A DNA stretch of 64,000 nt from Bacteroidota bacterium (GTDB lineage Bacteria; Bacteroidota; Bacteroidia; B-17B0; Aurantibacillaceae), in assembly GCA_018267825.1 (NCBI GenBank), contig JAFDXR010000008.1, positions 434,001-498,000 of the forward strand. Direction: 5' to 3'. The notes under the pieces were generated by a model that made no database searches, was not told the origin of the DNA, and saw nothing but the letters and a program-made list of their open reading frames with translations. A program made the translations under genes and the position numbers. This document shows, in pieces, positions 1 through 8,815 of the stretch (position 1 is the first letter of the stretch; every line of letters begins with the position of its first letter).

Positions 1-362
1 ATTTCACGTTCGCCCACCACCAGTGAATCGAGTGATGATGCCACTTCAAATATATGGTTCAGGGCATCCTCACCTTCATAAACAGTGGCCGCATCTTCCA
101 GAAGTTTGTTTTCTGCGATGGTATTCAGGGGGTTAATAGCCAGGAACAGGTTTTTTAAAAAGGTAGAATCCTCTGCAACTCCCGAACGATATATAATCTC
201 CACGCGGTTGCAGGTGCTCAGAAACATCAGCTCATCAAAGCCAAACAGGGCCTTTACGGCTGGTAAGGCCTGTCGCTGTTGTGCCTCATCGAGGTGCAGT
301 TTACCGATCAGCTCCAGGGGGGCTGTGCGGTGAGTAATGGCTATGATCTTAAATGTATTCAA
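1..362 (-). CDS. hemA: Glutamyl-tRNA reductase, N-terminal part (cut by left edge)
   Basis: Reduces glutamyl-tRNA(Glu) to glutamate-1-semialdehyde with NADPH, the first step of C5 tetrapyrrole (haem) synthesis in the cytoplasm. About 120 N-terminal residues are present. The reading frame shows the family's catalytic block STCNRVEI with the nucleophilic Cys near residue 51, and the ASSLDSLVVGERE block at residues 108-120 where the window ends. No ATG lies in frame between the preceding stop and the conserved N-terminus, so the start is a TTG at 362-360 giving MNTFKIIAITHR, the usual beginning of this family in Bacteroidota, with a purine-rich AGAAGAAAC stretch just upstream. It is divergent from acs with about 214 bp between. 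The catalytic domain is recognisable; the NADPH and dimerisation domains lie outside the window. Confidence 0.93.
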   Translation of the reverse strand, partial: MNTFKIIAITHRTAPLELIGKLHLDEAQQRQALPAVKALFGFDELMFLSTCNRVEIIYRSGVAEDSTFLKNLFLAINPLNTIAENKLLEDAATVYEGEDALNHIFEVASSLDSLVVGERE

Positions 363-576
363 GGAGTTTCTTCTGCAAATGTCGGAAGAGCCGCGCTTTT
401 CTTTGTCATCGTATTGTCATTTGCAAATATTTAGAATGGTTATAAATACCCTGTGGCTGATATATATCAGTGCTTACATGCGTTTTTTTTCTATAGATTT
501 ATGCTCCCCAACAAACCGGTAAAATTCTTTTTTACTTCAGCCATTCATTATCTTTATTAAACAAAAACCGAACAAC

Positions 577-2466
577 ATGCTGATCCGCTCTTTTGACGAT
601 TACACGCGTGCCTATGAGCATAGTGTTAACAACCCTTCTGATTTCTGGAATACAGTCGCCTCCGGCTTCTCATGGAAAAAACCCTGGAGCCAAACCCTGG
701 AATGGAATTTCGAAACACCGGATGTAAAATGGTTTATCGACGGCAAACTCAATATCACCGAAAATTGCATCGATCGCCATTTACCGGCCAAAAAAAATGA
801 TATCGCGTTTTACTTTGAACCCAACGACCCTAAAGGACAAGCCCGCAGCATAAGCTACCAGCAACTGCACGACGACGTTTGCAGACTCGCCAATACCCTT
901 AAAAAGCTTGGTGTTACAAAAGGCGACCGGGTATGCATATACATGCCCATGATTCCCGAAGCCGTATTTGCCATGCTGGCCTGTGCCCGTATCGGCGCGG
1001 TGCATTCGGTGGTATTTGCCGGTTTTTCGGCCTCTTCACTCGCCGGGCGTATCCAGGATTGCGATTGTAAAGTGGTCCTCACAACCGATGGTGCCTTCCG
1101 CGGCGCCAAAGACATTTCCATTAAATCGGTGGTTGACGAGGCTCTGGAAGTGTGTTCGTCTGTAACCAATGTGTTGGTTTACAAACATACAGGCACTGCC
1201 GTCAACATGAGTGCCGGCCGCGACCTGTGGTGGCAGGATGAAGTGCCACAGGCTGCTGCAAGTTGCCCGGCCGAAACAATGGACAGCGAAGACCTCCTGT
1301 TTATTTTATATACTTCCGGATCTACCGGCAAGCCAAAAGGTGTGGTACATACCTGCGGTGGTTATATGGTATATACCTGTTATACGTTTCAGAATGTGTT
1401 TCAGTACAATGCCGGCGACCTGTTCTGGTGTACCGCTGATGTGGGCTGGATCACCGGCCACTCCTACATTACATACGGTCCTTTACTGGCTGGTGCCTCT
1501 ACCGTATTATTCGAAGGTGTTCCTACGTATCCCGATGCGGGGCGTTTCTGGCAGGTTATAGACAAATACAAAGTCACCCATTTTTATACCGCACCAACCG
1601 CCATCCGTGCGTTGGAAGCAGCCGGTCTCGACTTTGTTACGCCATACAAACTCGACAGCCTTCGGGTGCTCGGAAGTGTCGGAGAGCCTATTAATGAAGA
1701 GGCCTGGCAGTGGTATCATAAAAACATCGGAAAAGAAAAATGCCCCATTGTAGATACCTGGTGGCAAACCGAAACGGGCGGCATGCTCATATCGCCTATT
1801 GCCGGCATCACACCGTTGAAGCCAAGTTATGCAACTCTTCCTTTACCAGGCGTGCAGCCTATCCTGGTGGATGAAAAGGGAAATGAGATTGTGGGCAATA
1901 ATGTAGAAGGAAACCTCTGCATTAAATTTCCATGGCCGTCGATTATCCGTACCACTTATGGCGATCACGAACGCTGCCGCCAGACCTACTTTGCTACATA
2001 CAAAGGGCTTTACTTTACCGGCGACGGCTGCAAGCGCGACGAGAACGGATATTACCGCATCACCGGCCGTGTCGACGATGTGATCAACGTGAGTGGACAC
2101 CGCATAGGCACTGCCGAAGTGGAGAGCGCCATTAACATGCATGCTGATGTGGTGGAGAGCGCCGTAGTGGGCTACCCGCACGACATCAAAGGACAGGGTA
2201 TTTATGCTTATGTGATTGCTCCCTCTACTGCCAAAGATCATGAGGCGCTGAAAAAAGAGATCATTGCCGAAGTCAATAAGATCATTGGCCCGATTGCCAA
2301 ACCGGATAAGATTCAGATCGTGAGCGGCCTGCCGAAAACACGCAGCGGCAAGATCATGCGCCGCATTCTGCGCAAGGTAGCCGAAGGCGATACCAGCAAC
2401 CTGGGCGACACCTCAACGCTCTTGGATCCATCGGTTGTGGATGAGATTGTGAGAGGGAAACAATAA
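577..2466 (+). CDS. acs: Acetyl-CoA synthetase (acetate-CoA ligase)
   Basis: Activates acetate with ATP and CoA to acetyl-CoA through acetyl-AMP, a scavenging route for low acetate. The 629-residue protein has the normal length and the complete ANL-family signature: the P-loop TSGSTGKPKG at residues 246-255, WWQTETGG around 400, the ACS-type ADVGWITGHSY block near 287-297 and the C-terminal GRVDDVINVSGHR hinge. The catalytic and potentially acetylated lysine is K592 in KTRSGKIMRR. It is a monocistronic-looking gene with its own leader. A TATCTTTA element at 549-556 matches the Bacteroidota -7 box at 7 of 8 positions and would give a leader of roughly 15 nt. Two hairpins follow the gene. No key residue is missing. 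Propionyl-CoA synthetase is the closest alternative but is less likely given the motif set. Confidence 0.96.
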   Translation: MLIRSFDDYTRAYEHSVNNPSDFWNTVASGFSWKKPWSQTLEWNFETPDVKWFIDGKLNITENCIDRHLPAKKNDIAFYFEPNDPKGQARSISYQQLHDDVCRLANTLKKLGVTKGDRVCIYMPMIPEAVFAMLACARIGAVHSVVFAGFSASSLAGRIQDCDCKVVLTTDGAFRGAKDISIKSVVDEALEVCSSVTNVLVYKHTGTAVNMSAGRDLWWQDEVPQAAASCPAETMDSEDLLFILYTSGSTGKPKGVVHTCGGYMVYTCYTFQNVFQYNAGDLFWCTADVGWITGHSYITYGPLLAGASTVLFEGVPTYPDAGRFWQVIDKYKVTHFYTAPTAIRALEAAGLDFVTPYKLDSLRVLGSVGEPINEEAWQWYHKNIGKEKCPIVDTWWQTETGGMLISPIAGITPLKPSYATLPLPGVQPILVDEKGNEIVGNNVEGNLCIKFPWPSIIRTTYGDHERCRQTYFATYKGLYFTGDGCKRDENGYYRITGRVDDVINVSGHRIGTAEVESAINMHADVVESAVVGYPHDIKGQGIYAYVIAPSTAKDHEALKKEIIAEVNKIIGPIAKPDKIQIVSGLPKTRSGKIMRRILRKVAEGDTSNLGDTSTLLDPSVVDEIVRGKQ

Positions 2467-2473
2467 TAAAAAA

Positions 2474-2499
2474 CCCGGCGGGTGATAACACCCGCCGGG
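2474..2499. terminator. Strong GC hairpin after acs
   Basis: A perfect 11-bp stem, cccggcgggtg paired with cacccgccggg around a 4-nt ATAA loop, starts 8 nt after the acs stop. An A-run on the plus strand precedes it, so the T-run needed for intrinsic termination lies on the minus strand. It probably ends transcripts from both directions between the convergent acs and the minus-strand gene at 2559. Confidence 0.75.
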
Positions 2500-2519
2500 G
2501 CAATAGATAGTGAAAATAC

Positions 2520-2542
2520 AAAAGGGAGCAAATGCTCCTTTT
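2520..2542. terminator. Second hairpin, GGGAGCA-type terminator
   Basis: AAAAGGGAGCA pairs with TGCTCCTTTT (one G-T pair), flanked by A-runs on one side and T-runs on the other. This gives a bidirectional intrinsic terminator between convergent genes. The same core, GGGAGCAAATGCTCC, recurs at 9973-9996. Confidence 0.75.
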
Positions 2543-2558
2543 GTATTTTGTAGGTTGA

Positions 2559-3287
2559 TTACGGTTTTTGCTGTATCAGTTCGTTGTAGCGCTTAATCAG
2601 CCTCTTTTTGTACACCTTCCGCTTTATAGACGCCATAATAAACGTGGTTGCTGATGCTGCAACAATTGCCGTGCCCGCATATAATAGACTGTTATCGCGC
2701 ATGCTAGCACCACCAAAAGCGTTTTCAGAAAGCACCACAACACCTATATTAAATGTACCCAATGCGGCTAAGCCTGAAATAGGAGCTGTAATTTGTTTTA
2801 CAATTCCCGCCTTACGATACTTTCGATAGAGCAGATCTATCTCCTGCTGTTGCAAACCAAGAACGCTTCTCTTAAAAACAATTTCCGATAGCTTATTGGC
2901 ACTGGATTCGATATATACGAGCCCGTGCCGCATATACATTGGCTTCCTGTATGGCAGACTTTCTGTCGGTTTATGAAATTCAAGGTATTTGAACCATGGA
3001 TTATAAATAGTATCTGCTCCACGGATGATGCCCAAAAAACGATGCCGCTTCAACCGGTGGGGTCCGGTGAGATTATTAAATTTATAGCATTTATAAAATA
3101 CTAATTCATCTGTGGTATCACGTATGATTTTTATCGGATGACTTGTATAGACCTTTGTCAAAAGCCTTACATTTTCTAATCCTTTCGCTGATCTGACATC
3201 TGTCTCACCTATCTGTGCAAAGCCAGTGTTGCTCATCAACAAAAGGAAGAGAAATATCGCTCTGGAGGCACCCGGCTTTTGCAACAT
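2559..3287 (-). CDS. Exported protein of unknown function
   Basis: Not recognised. It is 242 residues and starts with a clear signal peptide: a short charged segment, then IFLFLLLMSNTGFA with cleavage likely after GFA-Q at about residue 24. The mature part is basic. A central region is rich in aromatic residues (residues 60-110), and two moderately hydrophobic stretches near 163-185 and 196-215 could be membrane segments or a hydrophobic core. These are followed by a Lys/Arg-rich tail (KRKVYKKRLIKRYNELIQQ). It is convergent with acs and follows the large T9SS gene upstream, with a hairpin at 3311-3346 between them. It is probably a Bacteroidota-specific envelope protein; no catalytic motif was seen. 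Confidence 0.7.
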   Translation of the reverse strand: MLQKPGASRAIFLFLLLMSNTGFAQIGETDVRSAKGLENVRLLTKVYTSHPIKIIRDTTDELVFYKCYKFNNLTGPHRLKRHRFLGIIRGADTIYNPWFKYLEFHKPTESLPYRKPMYMRHGLVYIESSANKLSEIVFKRSVLGLQQQEIDLLYRKYRKAGIVKQITAPISGLAALGTFNIGVVVLSENAFGGASMRDNSLLYAGTAIVAASATTFIMASIKRKVYKKRLIKRYNELIQQKP

Positions 3288-3310
3288 GTGCGAAAATTGG
3301 TTCTATTTAT

Positions 3311-3346
3311 ACATAAAAGAGGGATTGATGAATTCCTCTTTTATGT
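3311..3346. terminator. Hairpin between the T9SS gene and the next minus-strand gene
   Basis: ACATAAAAGAGG at 3311-3322 is perfectly complementary to CCTCTTTTATGT at 3335-3346 around a 12-nt loop. It lies 9 nt after the stop of the large minus-strand gene, so it probably terminates or attenuates its transcript. The T-tract beyond it is weak. Confidence 0.6.
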
Positions 3347-3354
3347 AGCAGCGT

Positions 3355-6300
3355 TTAGTTTGCAATCACAATTTTTTTATTCATCAGTATTTTTCCGTCT
3401 CCGGTGATGCGGTAAAGATAAACACCATTTTCCAGATTAAGATTTCGCAAACTCATCTCTTTAGCGTCCGAAGACAATTCGTATTGACGCATCTCCCGTC
3501 CGTGAATATCATAAATAGTAAAGGTGATTTGGTTAAACCCTTTCAGGTCGTAACTCACGTGGAGCTCTTGCCCGGCCGGATTCGGAAACACCGCAATAGC
3601 ATAATCGCCGGCAAAAGCAACCTGATTCTCAGAACTGCCGGCCGTAGCCTTTCTTGTGTTATTTCCAGCTAAGGAGCCACTATTGTACTTTTCGCGGCAG
3701 TCGTTGATATTGCGAAGAGCATCGGTAACAGAAATTGTGTGCTGGAGTGCCTGTTGCTCGTTTGCAATAACACAGTTCCAGTATTCATACAGGTAGCGAT
3801 GTGCGGTTTTCGGGTTGGATTGGATAATGGCGTTGATTGCGCTCAGAGCCGATGTGCGGTCTTCTTTCAGAAGATAAACCATAGCTTTGTCCAGCAGCAT
3901 CAGGTCATTTACTTCTTTATAATCTACGTCGGCTGACGACTTTCTGACCTGACGTAAATTGATGATCTGCAACAGATCTGTGTAGCGGGCCTGCAAGCCG
4001 GCAGGAGCCTGACCTAAACTATCGATCCACGGCTTATACACTTGTGTTAGCTGTGCCACGCATGAAAACAATTTCTGATAAGCCAGCTCTAAGAGATATT
4101 TATCGGCATAATTCGTAAGCGGGGCCTGGTAATTGTATTTCAGGATCTCTGTTAATAAATTGGCAGCCTTGTTCACCTTGGTGGTGTCATCCAGATTGTC
4201 CATTTTATCTACCGAAAACGTGAGTGCCTTGCTTAGTTTTTTGTTATAAAAAGAAGTCGTTGTGATGCTTGAGCTTGGGCTATTGTCTGCGAGCGGATGA
4301 ATAAATGCCTGTTGTCCCCCTCCGCCATTATTTTGTCCGCCGCCATTTCCCTGGCAAGGTAAGGGCGCCATATTGAGTGGTGTGGCATCTATCATCACGG
4401 CTGGCGTTATCATATTATTGCCATTGCTGACAGTGAGCTTCGACAGCTTGTTGTAATCATACTCCAATGGGTGGCCGTTGGGCAGACGCCAATAGTTTGC
4501 CGTACCCACAAGCTCGCAATTGCCTGTGGTTGGATTAAATGGTGTCACCGGGTTGATGATCGTACCATCACTAATGGTTGGGCAAACCGTATAGACCGGA
4601 TGCCCTGGGCCTCCACTAATCACTTGCTGGCAAGGAGAGCTGTTATTGATGCTAAAGTTGTTGGCGCCCTGCTCTGTTTCCCAATACCAGGCTTCTTCAA
4701 AATGCGCAAACTGATCGTTGGATCCCCCATTCACGAAGCCTCCACCCAACAAAGTACTGGTATTGAGTTTACTCCCCGCTTCTCCGTAATATGCCAAATT
4801 GTTATTGGTGATCCCGGTGCAACGAAGCTTGGCCTCCATGTCTCCGGAGATTAGCATCCCTCTATATTGATGTTGTATGCTATTTGCCTGCATATATAAG
4901 GTCACCGGATCTCCTGATAAGATCACACCGTAAGTGTTGTACTGATAGGTTCCTGTTGAGTTAATCGTATTGTTTTGTATCGTACTGTTACCACCGATGT
5001 AGCCGGCAACAGCATATTGATTATTGATGAAATCATTGTTCCTGATATTCATGCCATGATCCATAACGGTTAATCCCTGGTTACAGCGCGTGAATGTGCA
5101 GTTCTTCACCTGGTTCAGGTCATAGCCACCATAGAACAAGGCAGCCTGAATGCCATACCCAAGGTCTTCGAAATCGCAATTGGTAAAATTTTGAAGAATG
5201 GTTCCATACACAACCACGCCGCGGGTTTTCTGACCCCCCTGAACAAATGTGGGATTACCTTTGAACCAGGTTTTGTCGAACACACACTTAACCGGCACCG
5301 ATAGCATGGCATTGGCAGCATTGAACTCTACTTTGCCTTTTGTAATTGTCATCACAGAGAGCTGATCAGGCATGTGTACATCCTGCTGGTTGATCTCCAT
5401 CACCTTGTCGTTTTTATTCTGCCCATTCAGTTTAAAAGACGCGCCGCTCCCGCAGCTGATCATGGCATTACCCGGAGCATAATTGTCCCACCAGGTGTTT
5501 CCACGGTTGAACTTAATGTAACCGCTATTGTTGCCCGTATAGTTGAATGTAAACTGGGCGTTGTTTCCGATATATAATTGCCCATTAAACTCCAGCACCG
5601 CATTGTCGCCATTGAGCTGAATTTGTGCTCCCTGGTTGTAAGTTAATTTACCGTAGGTGCCGCTGGTACCACTTGGGTCAATCTTGCCTTGAATGATCAC
5701 CTGGCCACCGTCTTCGACGATGAGTTTGGAGCCGTTTCTCAAATAAAAATTGGCCCCAGGTTCAATGATCAGTTTGGATCCAGTCCGGACAATAATGGTT
5801 GCATTATTACCGAGAGCCTCTAAGATGGACGCCTTTTTACAAATCAATTTGGTGTTGTTGCCAATATCTATTAAACCGTTGGCTAATACGGTTAATGAGG
5901 AATTGGTGTTAACAATTGTTTTTACGGAGTCATTGATCAAGCTATTACTGTTTTTAAATATGCCGTTAGTGCCCACAGTAACGTCACCTTCACATATTAC
6001 AAGCTCTGTCTTATTCGTCAGGGTTTTATTATTAATATATAATACTTGCGTGATGTACTCTTTTAAGCTGATACCATACTTTAGATAATCGCTAAAAATT
6101 CGTTTCACGGTCACCGATTGTGATAACTCCAGGGTGTTTGGATTGGTGTTTGTCTCTATTGCTGGTGATTTTTTGCAGTTGCAGCTATTGTCATCGTACT
6201 CAGGAAATGAACTATCCCCAAATTTCAATCTATACATATTATATAACCACATCCAATCGTTAGCGTTGTAATCTCCAAAATAATATGAGTCAGGATTTAT

Positions 6301-7839
6301 GTTATCATTTGTTGGATGCTCAAAGCTGTTTCCATTGTTCCAAAAAGACGTAAAGTCGCTGGAGCCGTAATTGTGTGGGCCGTTACAGTTCAGTTTACTT
6401 AGGAGCGTTGTATAGTGTGATTTTGAATTGTTCGGTGTTTTGTCATTTAAACAGGAATAAACCAGGTCCATGTTCTCGTGATTGTATTGATTGGCGAATT
6501 TCGAAACGTTTGTATGACTCCAGGTTCCACTCAAGGCGCCAAGCGCTTCCATCAAATACATGTTACGTCCTAGTGATGAAAGATCAACGATATAGTCTTT
6601 AGGATTTATCTTAAAACAAACCGGGTTCTTTTGAACATTGACTTCGAAAAAGGAAACAATAAGTTCATCGTTAATGGCTGGGAATCCCTCTAAGACATCC
6701 CACACGTGCTCTTTGGTCCATGACAAAGGAATGTGATAATCATGCGCATCGAGGCACCAATAACCATCCCCTGCCTGATCAACTATTTTATGGTGAATCT
6801 CTCGACCCATATAGGAGTTTCCGGTCAATTGCTCTCCTATTTTAGCGAGGGGGTATGCAAAAGGTCGGATGTCCTGGTTTTTTGTATCACTTGAACTCGC
6901 TCCAACTTTCCTGTTTGTAACCGGATTCATTAAAATCCAATTACCCCGGACATCATTGTCGGCACATTGACTTATTGCATATACTGTTCCTCCAAGACCC
7001 GGAGAAGCAAATAAATAACTGGATGGGCTTTGCTGGCTGTATAAGTATTCGGTATCCTGATCCGCTCTCAAAAGAGAAACATCGTTCGCACTCATATAGT
7101 CCATTATGCGCTCTGTAATTTCCTTAACCTTATCCAATAAATAAAAACCGGCATCAGTAGCCGTTGGCTTTACATACACATTTGGCACATATTTTTTGAT
7201 AAACTTAAAGCCTTGGAAAATGGTTACTATTTGGTCAAAGCCTGCTTCATTCACGGCTGAGTTTCCATGCGGCCCTCCCGCCTTATCAAAGTTGCCGCTC
7301 CGGCTGGCATCCAGGCATTGATAATTGAGCCAGGTATCATAAGAGCCCGGATACTCATCGTTCCATTTTTGAACAGTAGACTGGACAACATCGTCCCGAA
7401 GAAAAAAACCGTTGAATTGATCTGGTGGTTGTACGATATCAAATACTCTCTCTGCACCTCCATCCAATCGATCAATAGCATTAATGGCATAATATAATTC
7501 ATTGAGTGTGGCTGTTGTGCTCTTGCCCTCAGCAACTAAAAGGGCATATTCCGTAGCCAAAGTACACATGTAATCGCCCAGGTAACCGGTAGCGTCCCCC
7601 CAATAGACACAGCCTGCCGAGTTTGGCTTGTCGCTGGTGCATCTGTCGCCTGGCGCCTGGCGCTGAGCCATGGGGATACTTTGCCCCTGATTACTGCCAA
7701 TGCTGATAAAATATTTTCTAAATCGGTTTCTCATGGTCCAATAGGTTTGATTGAGCTTTTCATCGGTGGTTTGGCCATAAATAAGGTTGCCAATTAAAGA
7801 AACCGTAATAAATGCAAATAATACTCCCTTTTTTTTCAT
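3355..7839 (-). CDS. Large T9SS-secreted protein with a parallel beta-helix region
   Basis: A secreted or cell-surface protein of 1494 residues. The ATG at 7839 is chosen because the signal peptide MKKKGVLFAFITVSLIGN begins there; a TTG seven codons upstream is the alternative. Visible regions in order: signal peptide; an uncharacterised helical/aromatic region to about residue 580; a long Asn- and Gly-rich stretch (about 640-1110) with short beta-strand repeats such as NNATIIVRTGSKLIIEPGA, typical of right-handed parallel beta-helices; a Gly/Asn/Gln-rich linker near 1190; a helical stretch; and a C-terminal type A T9SS sorting domain with FPNPAGQELHVSYD, IYDIHGREM and GVYLYRI. The last domain implies export through the type IX system and surface anchoring or release. 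Beta-helix proteins of this kind are often polysaccharide-active or adhesive, but no catalytic residues could be assigned. Confidence 0.85.
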   Translation of the reverse strand: MKKKGVLFAFITVSLIGNLIYGQTTDEKLNQTYWTMRNRFRKYFISIGSNQGQSIPMAQRQAPGDRCTSDKPNSAGCVYWGDATGYLGDYMCTLATEYALLVAEGKSTTATLNELYYAINAIDRLDGGAERVFDIVQPPDQFNGFFLRDDVVQSTVQKWNDEYPGSYDTWLNYQCLDASRSGNFDKAGGPHGNSAVNEAGFDQIVTIFQGFKFIKKYVPNVYVKPTATDAGFYLLDKVKEITERIMDYMSANDVSLLRADQDTEYLYSQQSPSSYLFASPGLGGTVYAISQCADNDVRGNWILMNPVTNRKVGASSSDTKNQDIRPFAYPLAKIGEQLTGNSYMGREIHHKIVDQAGDGYWCLDAHDYHIPLSWTKEHVWDVLEGFPAINDELIVSFFEVNVQKNPVCFKINPKDYIVDLSSLGRNMYLMEALGALSGTWSHTNVSKFANQYNHENMDLVYSCLNDKTPNNSKSHYTTLLSKLNCNGPHNYGSSDFTSFWNNGNSFEHPTNDNINPDSYYFGDYNANDWMWLYNMYRLKFGDSSFPEYDDNSCNCKKSPAIETNTNPNTLELSQSVTVKRIFSDYLKYGISLKEYITQVLYINNKTLTNKTELVICEGDVTVGTNGIFKNSNSLINDSVKTIVNTNSSLTVLANGLIDIGNNTKLICKKASILEALGNNATIIVRTGSKLIIEPGANFYLRNGSKLIVEDGGQVIIQGKIDPSGTSGTYGKLTYNQGAQIQLNGDNAVLEFNGQLYIGNNAQFTFNYTGNNSGYIKFNRGNTWWDNYAPGNAMISCGSGASFKLNGQNKNDKVMEINQQDVHMPDQLSVMTITKGKVEFNAANAMLSVPVKCVFDKTWFKGNPTFVQGGQKTRGVVVYGTILQNFTNCDFEDLGYGIQAALFYGGYDLNQVKNCTFTRCNQGLTVMDHGMNIRNNDFINNQYAVAGYIGGNSTIQNNTINSTGTYQYNTYGVILSGDPVTLYMQANSIQHQYRGMLISGDMEAKLRCTGITNNNLAYYGEAGSKLNTSTLLGGGFVNGGSNDQFAHFEEAWYWETEQGANNFSINNSSPCQQVISGGPGHPVYTVCPTISDGTIINPVTPFNPTTGNCELVGTANYWRLPNGHPLEYDYNKLSKLTVSNGNNMITPAVMIDATPLNMAPLPCQGNGGGQNNGGGGQQAFIHPLADNSPSSSITTTSFYNKKLSKALTFSVDKMDNLDDTTKVNKAANLLTEILKYNYQAPLTNYADKYLLELAYQKLFSCVAQLTQVYKPWIDSLGQAPAGLQARYTDLLQIINLRQVRKSSADVDYKEVNDLMLLDKAMVYLLKEDRTSALSAINAIIQSNPKTAHRYLYEYWNCVIANEQQALQHTISVTDALRNINDCREKYNSGSLAGNNTRKATAGSSENQVAFAGDYAIAVFPNPAGQELHVSYDLKGFNQITFTIYDIHGREMRQYELSSDAKEMSLRNLNLENGVYLYRITGDGKILMNKKIVIAN

Positions 7840-7914
7840 ATCGTTTAGTTTTGGTTTCAATGTACAAGGCTATTTACCACATGGGAGTTGTTATGGTAAG
7901 CCACAATCAATCAA

Positions 7915-7936
7915 AGAAATGACCATGGTCATTTCT
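7915..7936. promoter_or_regulatory. Perfect 22-bp palindrome upstream of the large T9SS gene
   Basis: The 11-base half-site AGAAATGACCA is followed directly by its exact reverse complement, with no spacer. It lies about 75 bp upstream of the T9SS gene start and downstream of the lipoprotein gene. A spacer-less palindrome of this length suits a dimeric regulator; it is less suited to being a terminator because there is no loop. The function is inferred. Confidence 0.45.
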
Positions 7937-7948
7937 GAAAAAAATGCG

Positions 7949-7973
7949 TAGAAAAACATAATATGTTTTTCTA
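7949..7973 (-). terminator. Inverted repeat followed by a T-run (candidate terminator)
   Basis: TAGAAAAACATA and its exact complement TATGTTTTTCTA are separated by one base. On the minus strand the repeat is followed within 4 nt by seven Ts. It lies 36 nt after the stop of the minus-strand lipoprotein at 8010, so it is most simply read as that gene's terminator. Its AT-richness makes the hairpin weak, and a regulator site is possible. Confidence 0.5.
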
Positions 7974-8009
7974 AATAAAAATTTAAAGGGAGATTTTAGT
8001 TCAAGACAG

Positions 8010-8696
8010 TTACTGCACGATGTGGTAACGAACTAGTTTCCATACATGATTACTATCCGCTTGTTCACGGCGTATTATTCCAATATTCCGAGCAATGTAA
8101 TAGTTAGTGTTTTGCTTATCGTCAATGATGCTTTTACTATTATACCATTTTTCAACGCTACTAAAATTCAAACCATTTTCAGAGTAGATATTATATAAAT
8201 AAACGTATTCTGTATAATCTGGATATGTCCCCAGTTTTTTATTAAGGTTGGCGTTCGCCATCAGAATAGTCTGCCCTGTATTATAAGAGCTATTGGCAGT
8301 AGAATATTTTTCTCTATTGAGAGCTGTAATGCTCTTATCCGAATAATTCACATTCCATGTCTGATCCACCCAATTCTCATATTGGTAATGATCGTAGCTA
8401 CTCTCCGACCAGCAACTATACCAGCCAAACGTACCGGTATAAGGATAGTCGTTACTTTCGCTTATCGTTTTATTGCCGCCATTGGCTTTGAAAACCCATA
8501 CGCTATCTATTATATGGCTGATACTATCTTCATACACCCAATAGGTGCCTGGTTTGAAACAACCATAGTCCCATAACTCCTGCGGAATCTCAAAATGATA
8601 ATTTGGCTTAGCCTCCGGATCTTTCTTACACTTTTGGCAAGCGGTTAAAACCAACATTAAAAACAACATTTTCAAATATGTACCCGCATGTTTCAT
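8010..8696 (-). CDS. Lipoprotein, copy A of a tandem pair
   Basis: An envelope lipoprotein of unknown function. From the ATG at 8696 it is about 228 residues: a signal sequence ending in the lipobox LTAC, then a Lys-rich CQKCKKDPEAK tail. A -7 promoter box (TATCTTTG) ends only six bases before this ATG, which supports it over upstream codons, although a start at the later ATG giving MLFLMLVLTAC cannot be excluded. The mature part has many Trp and Tyr residues (YWVYEDS, FGWYSCWSESSYDHYQYENWVDQTW), suggesting a beta-rich domain. It is a duplicate of the gene at 8816-9472. The first ~98 mature residues differ at one position, the last 39 at about four, and the ~90 residues between are largely unrelated. 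Confidence 0.8.
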   Translation of the reverse strand: MKHAGTYLKMLFLMLVLTACQKCKKDPEAKPNYHFEIPQELWDYGCFKPGTYWVYEDSISHIIDSVWVFKANGGNKTISESNDYPYTGTFGWYSCWSESSYDHYQYENWVDQTWNVNYSDKSITALNREKYSTANSSYNTGQTILMANANLNKKLGTYPDYTEYVYLYNIYSENGLNFSSVEKWYNSKSIIDDKQNTNYYIARNIGIIRREQADSNHVWKLVRYHIVQ

Positions 8697-8702
8697 GTTT
8701 CC

Positions 8703-8710
8703 CAAAGATA
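8703..8710 (-). promoter_or_regulatory. -7 promoter box TATCTTTG for lipoprotein copy A
   Basis: The minus strand reads TATCTTTG, an exact match to the Bacteroidota TAnnTTTG -7 element, six bases before the ATG at 8696. No convincing -33 TTTG was seen. Transcription would begin at or near the start codon, leaving almost no leader. Confidence 0.55.
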
Positions 8711-8815
8711 TAAAAAATCTCATGCCCGACTTGATTTTTAACATTTACAGTCGTTTAAATCGCCCGTCAGATAAGGCTTCCGGCACTCCTGTGAAGTAAA
8801 TAATTACTAAATCAA

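Noticed and set aside
337-522. Open frame of 61 codons between hemA and acs
   Set aside because: It overlaps the minus-strand hemA start region, has a low-complexity hydrophobic tail and no conserved pattern; it is a shadow of a regulatory spacer.
4471-4854. Long plus-strand open frames inside the large T9SS gene, nuo genes and others
   Set aside because: They run opposite to a strongly conserved protein in the other strand and show no independent conservation; they are frame shadows.
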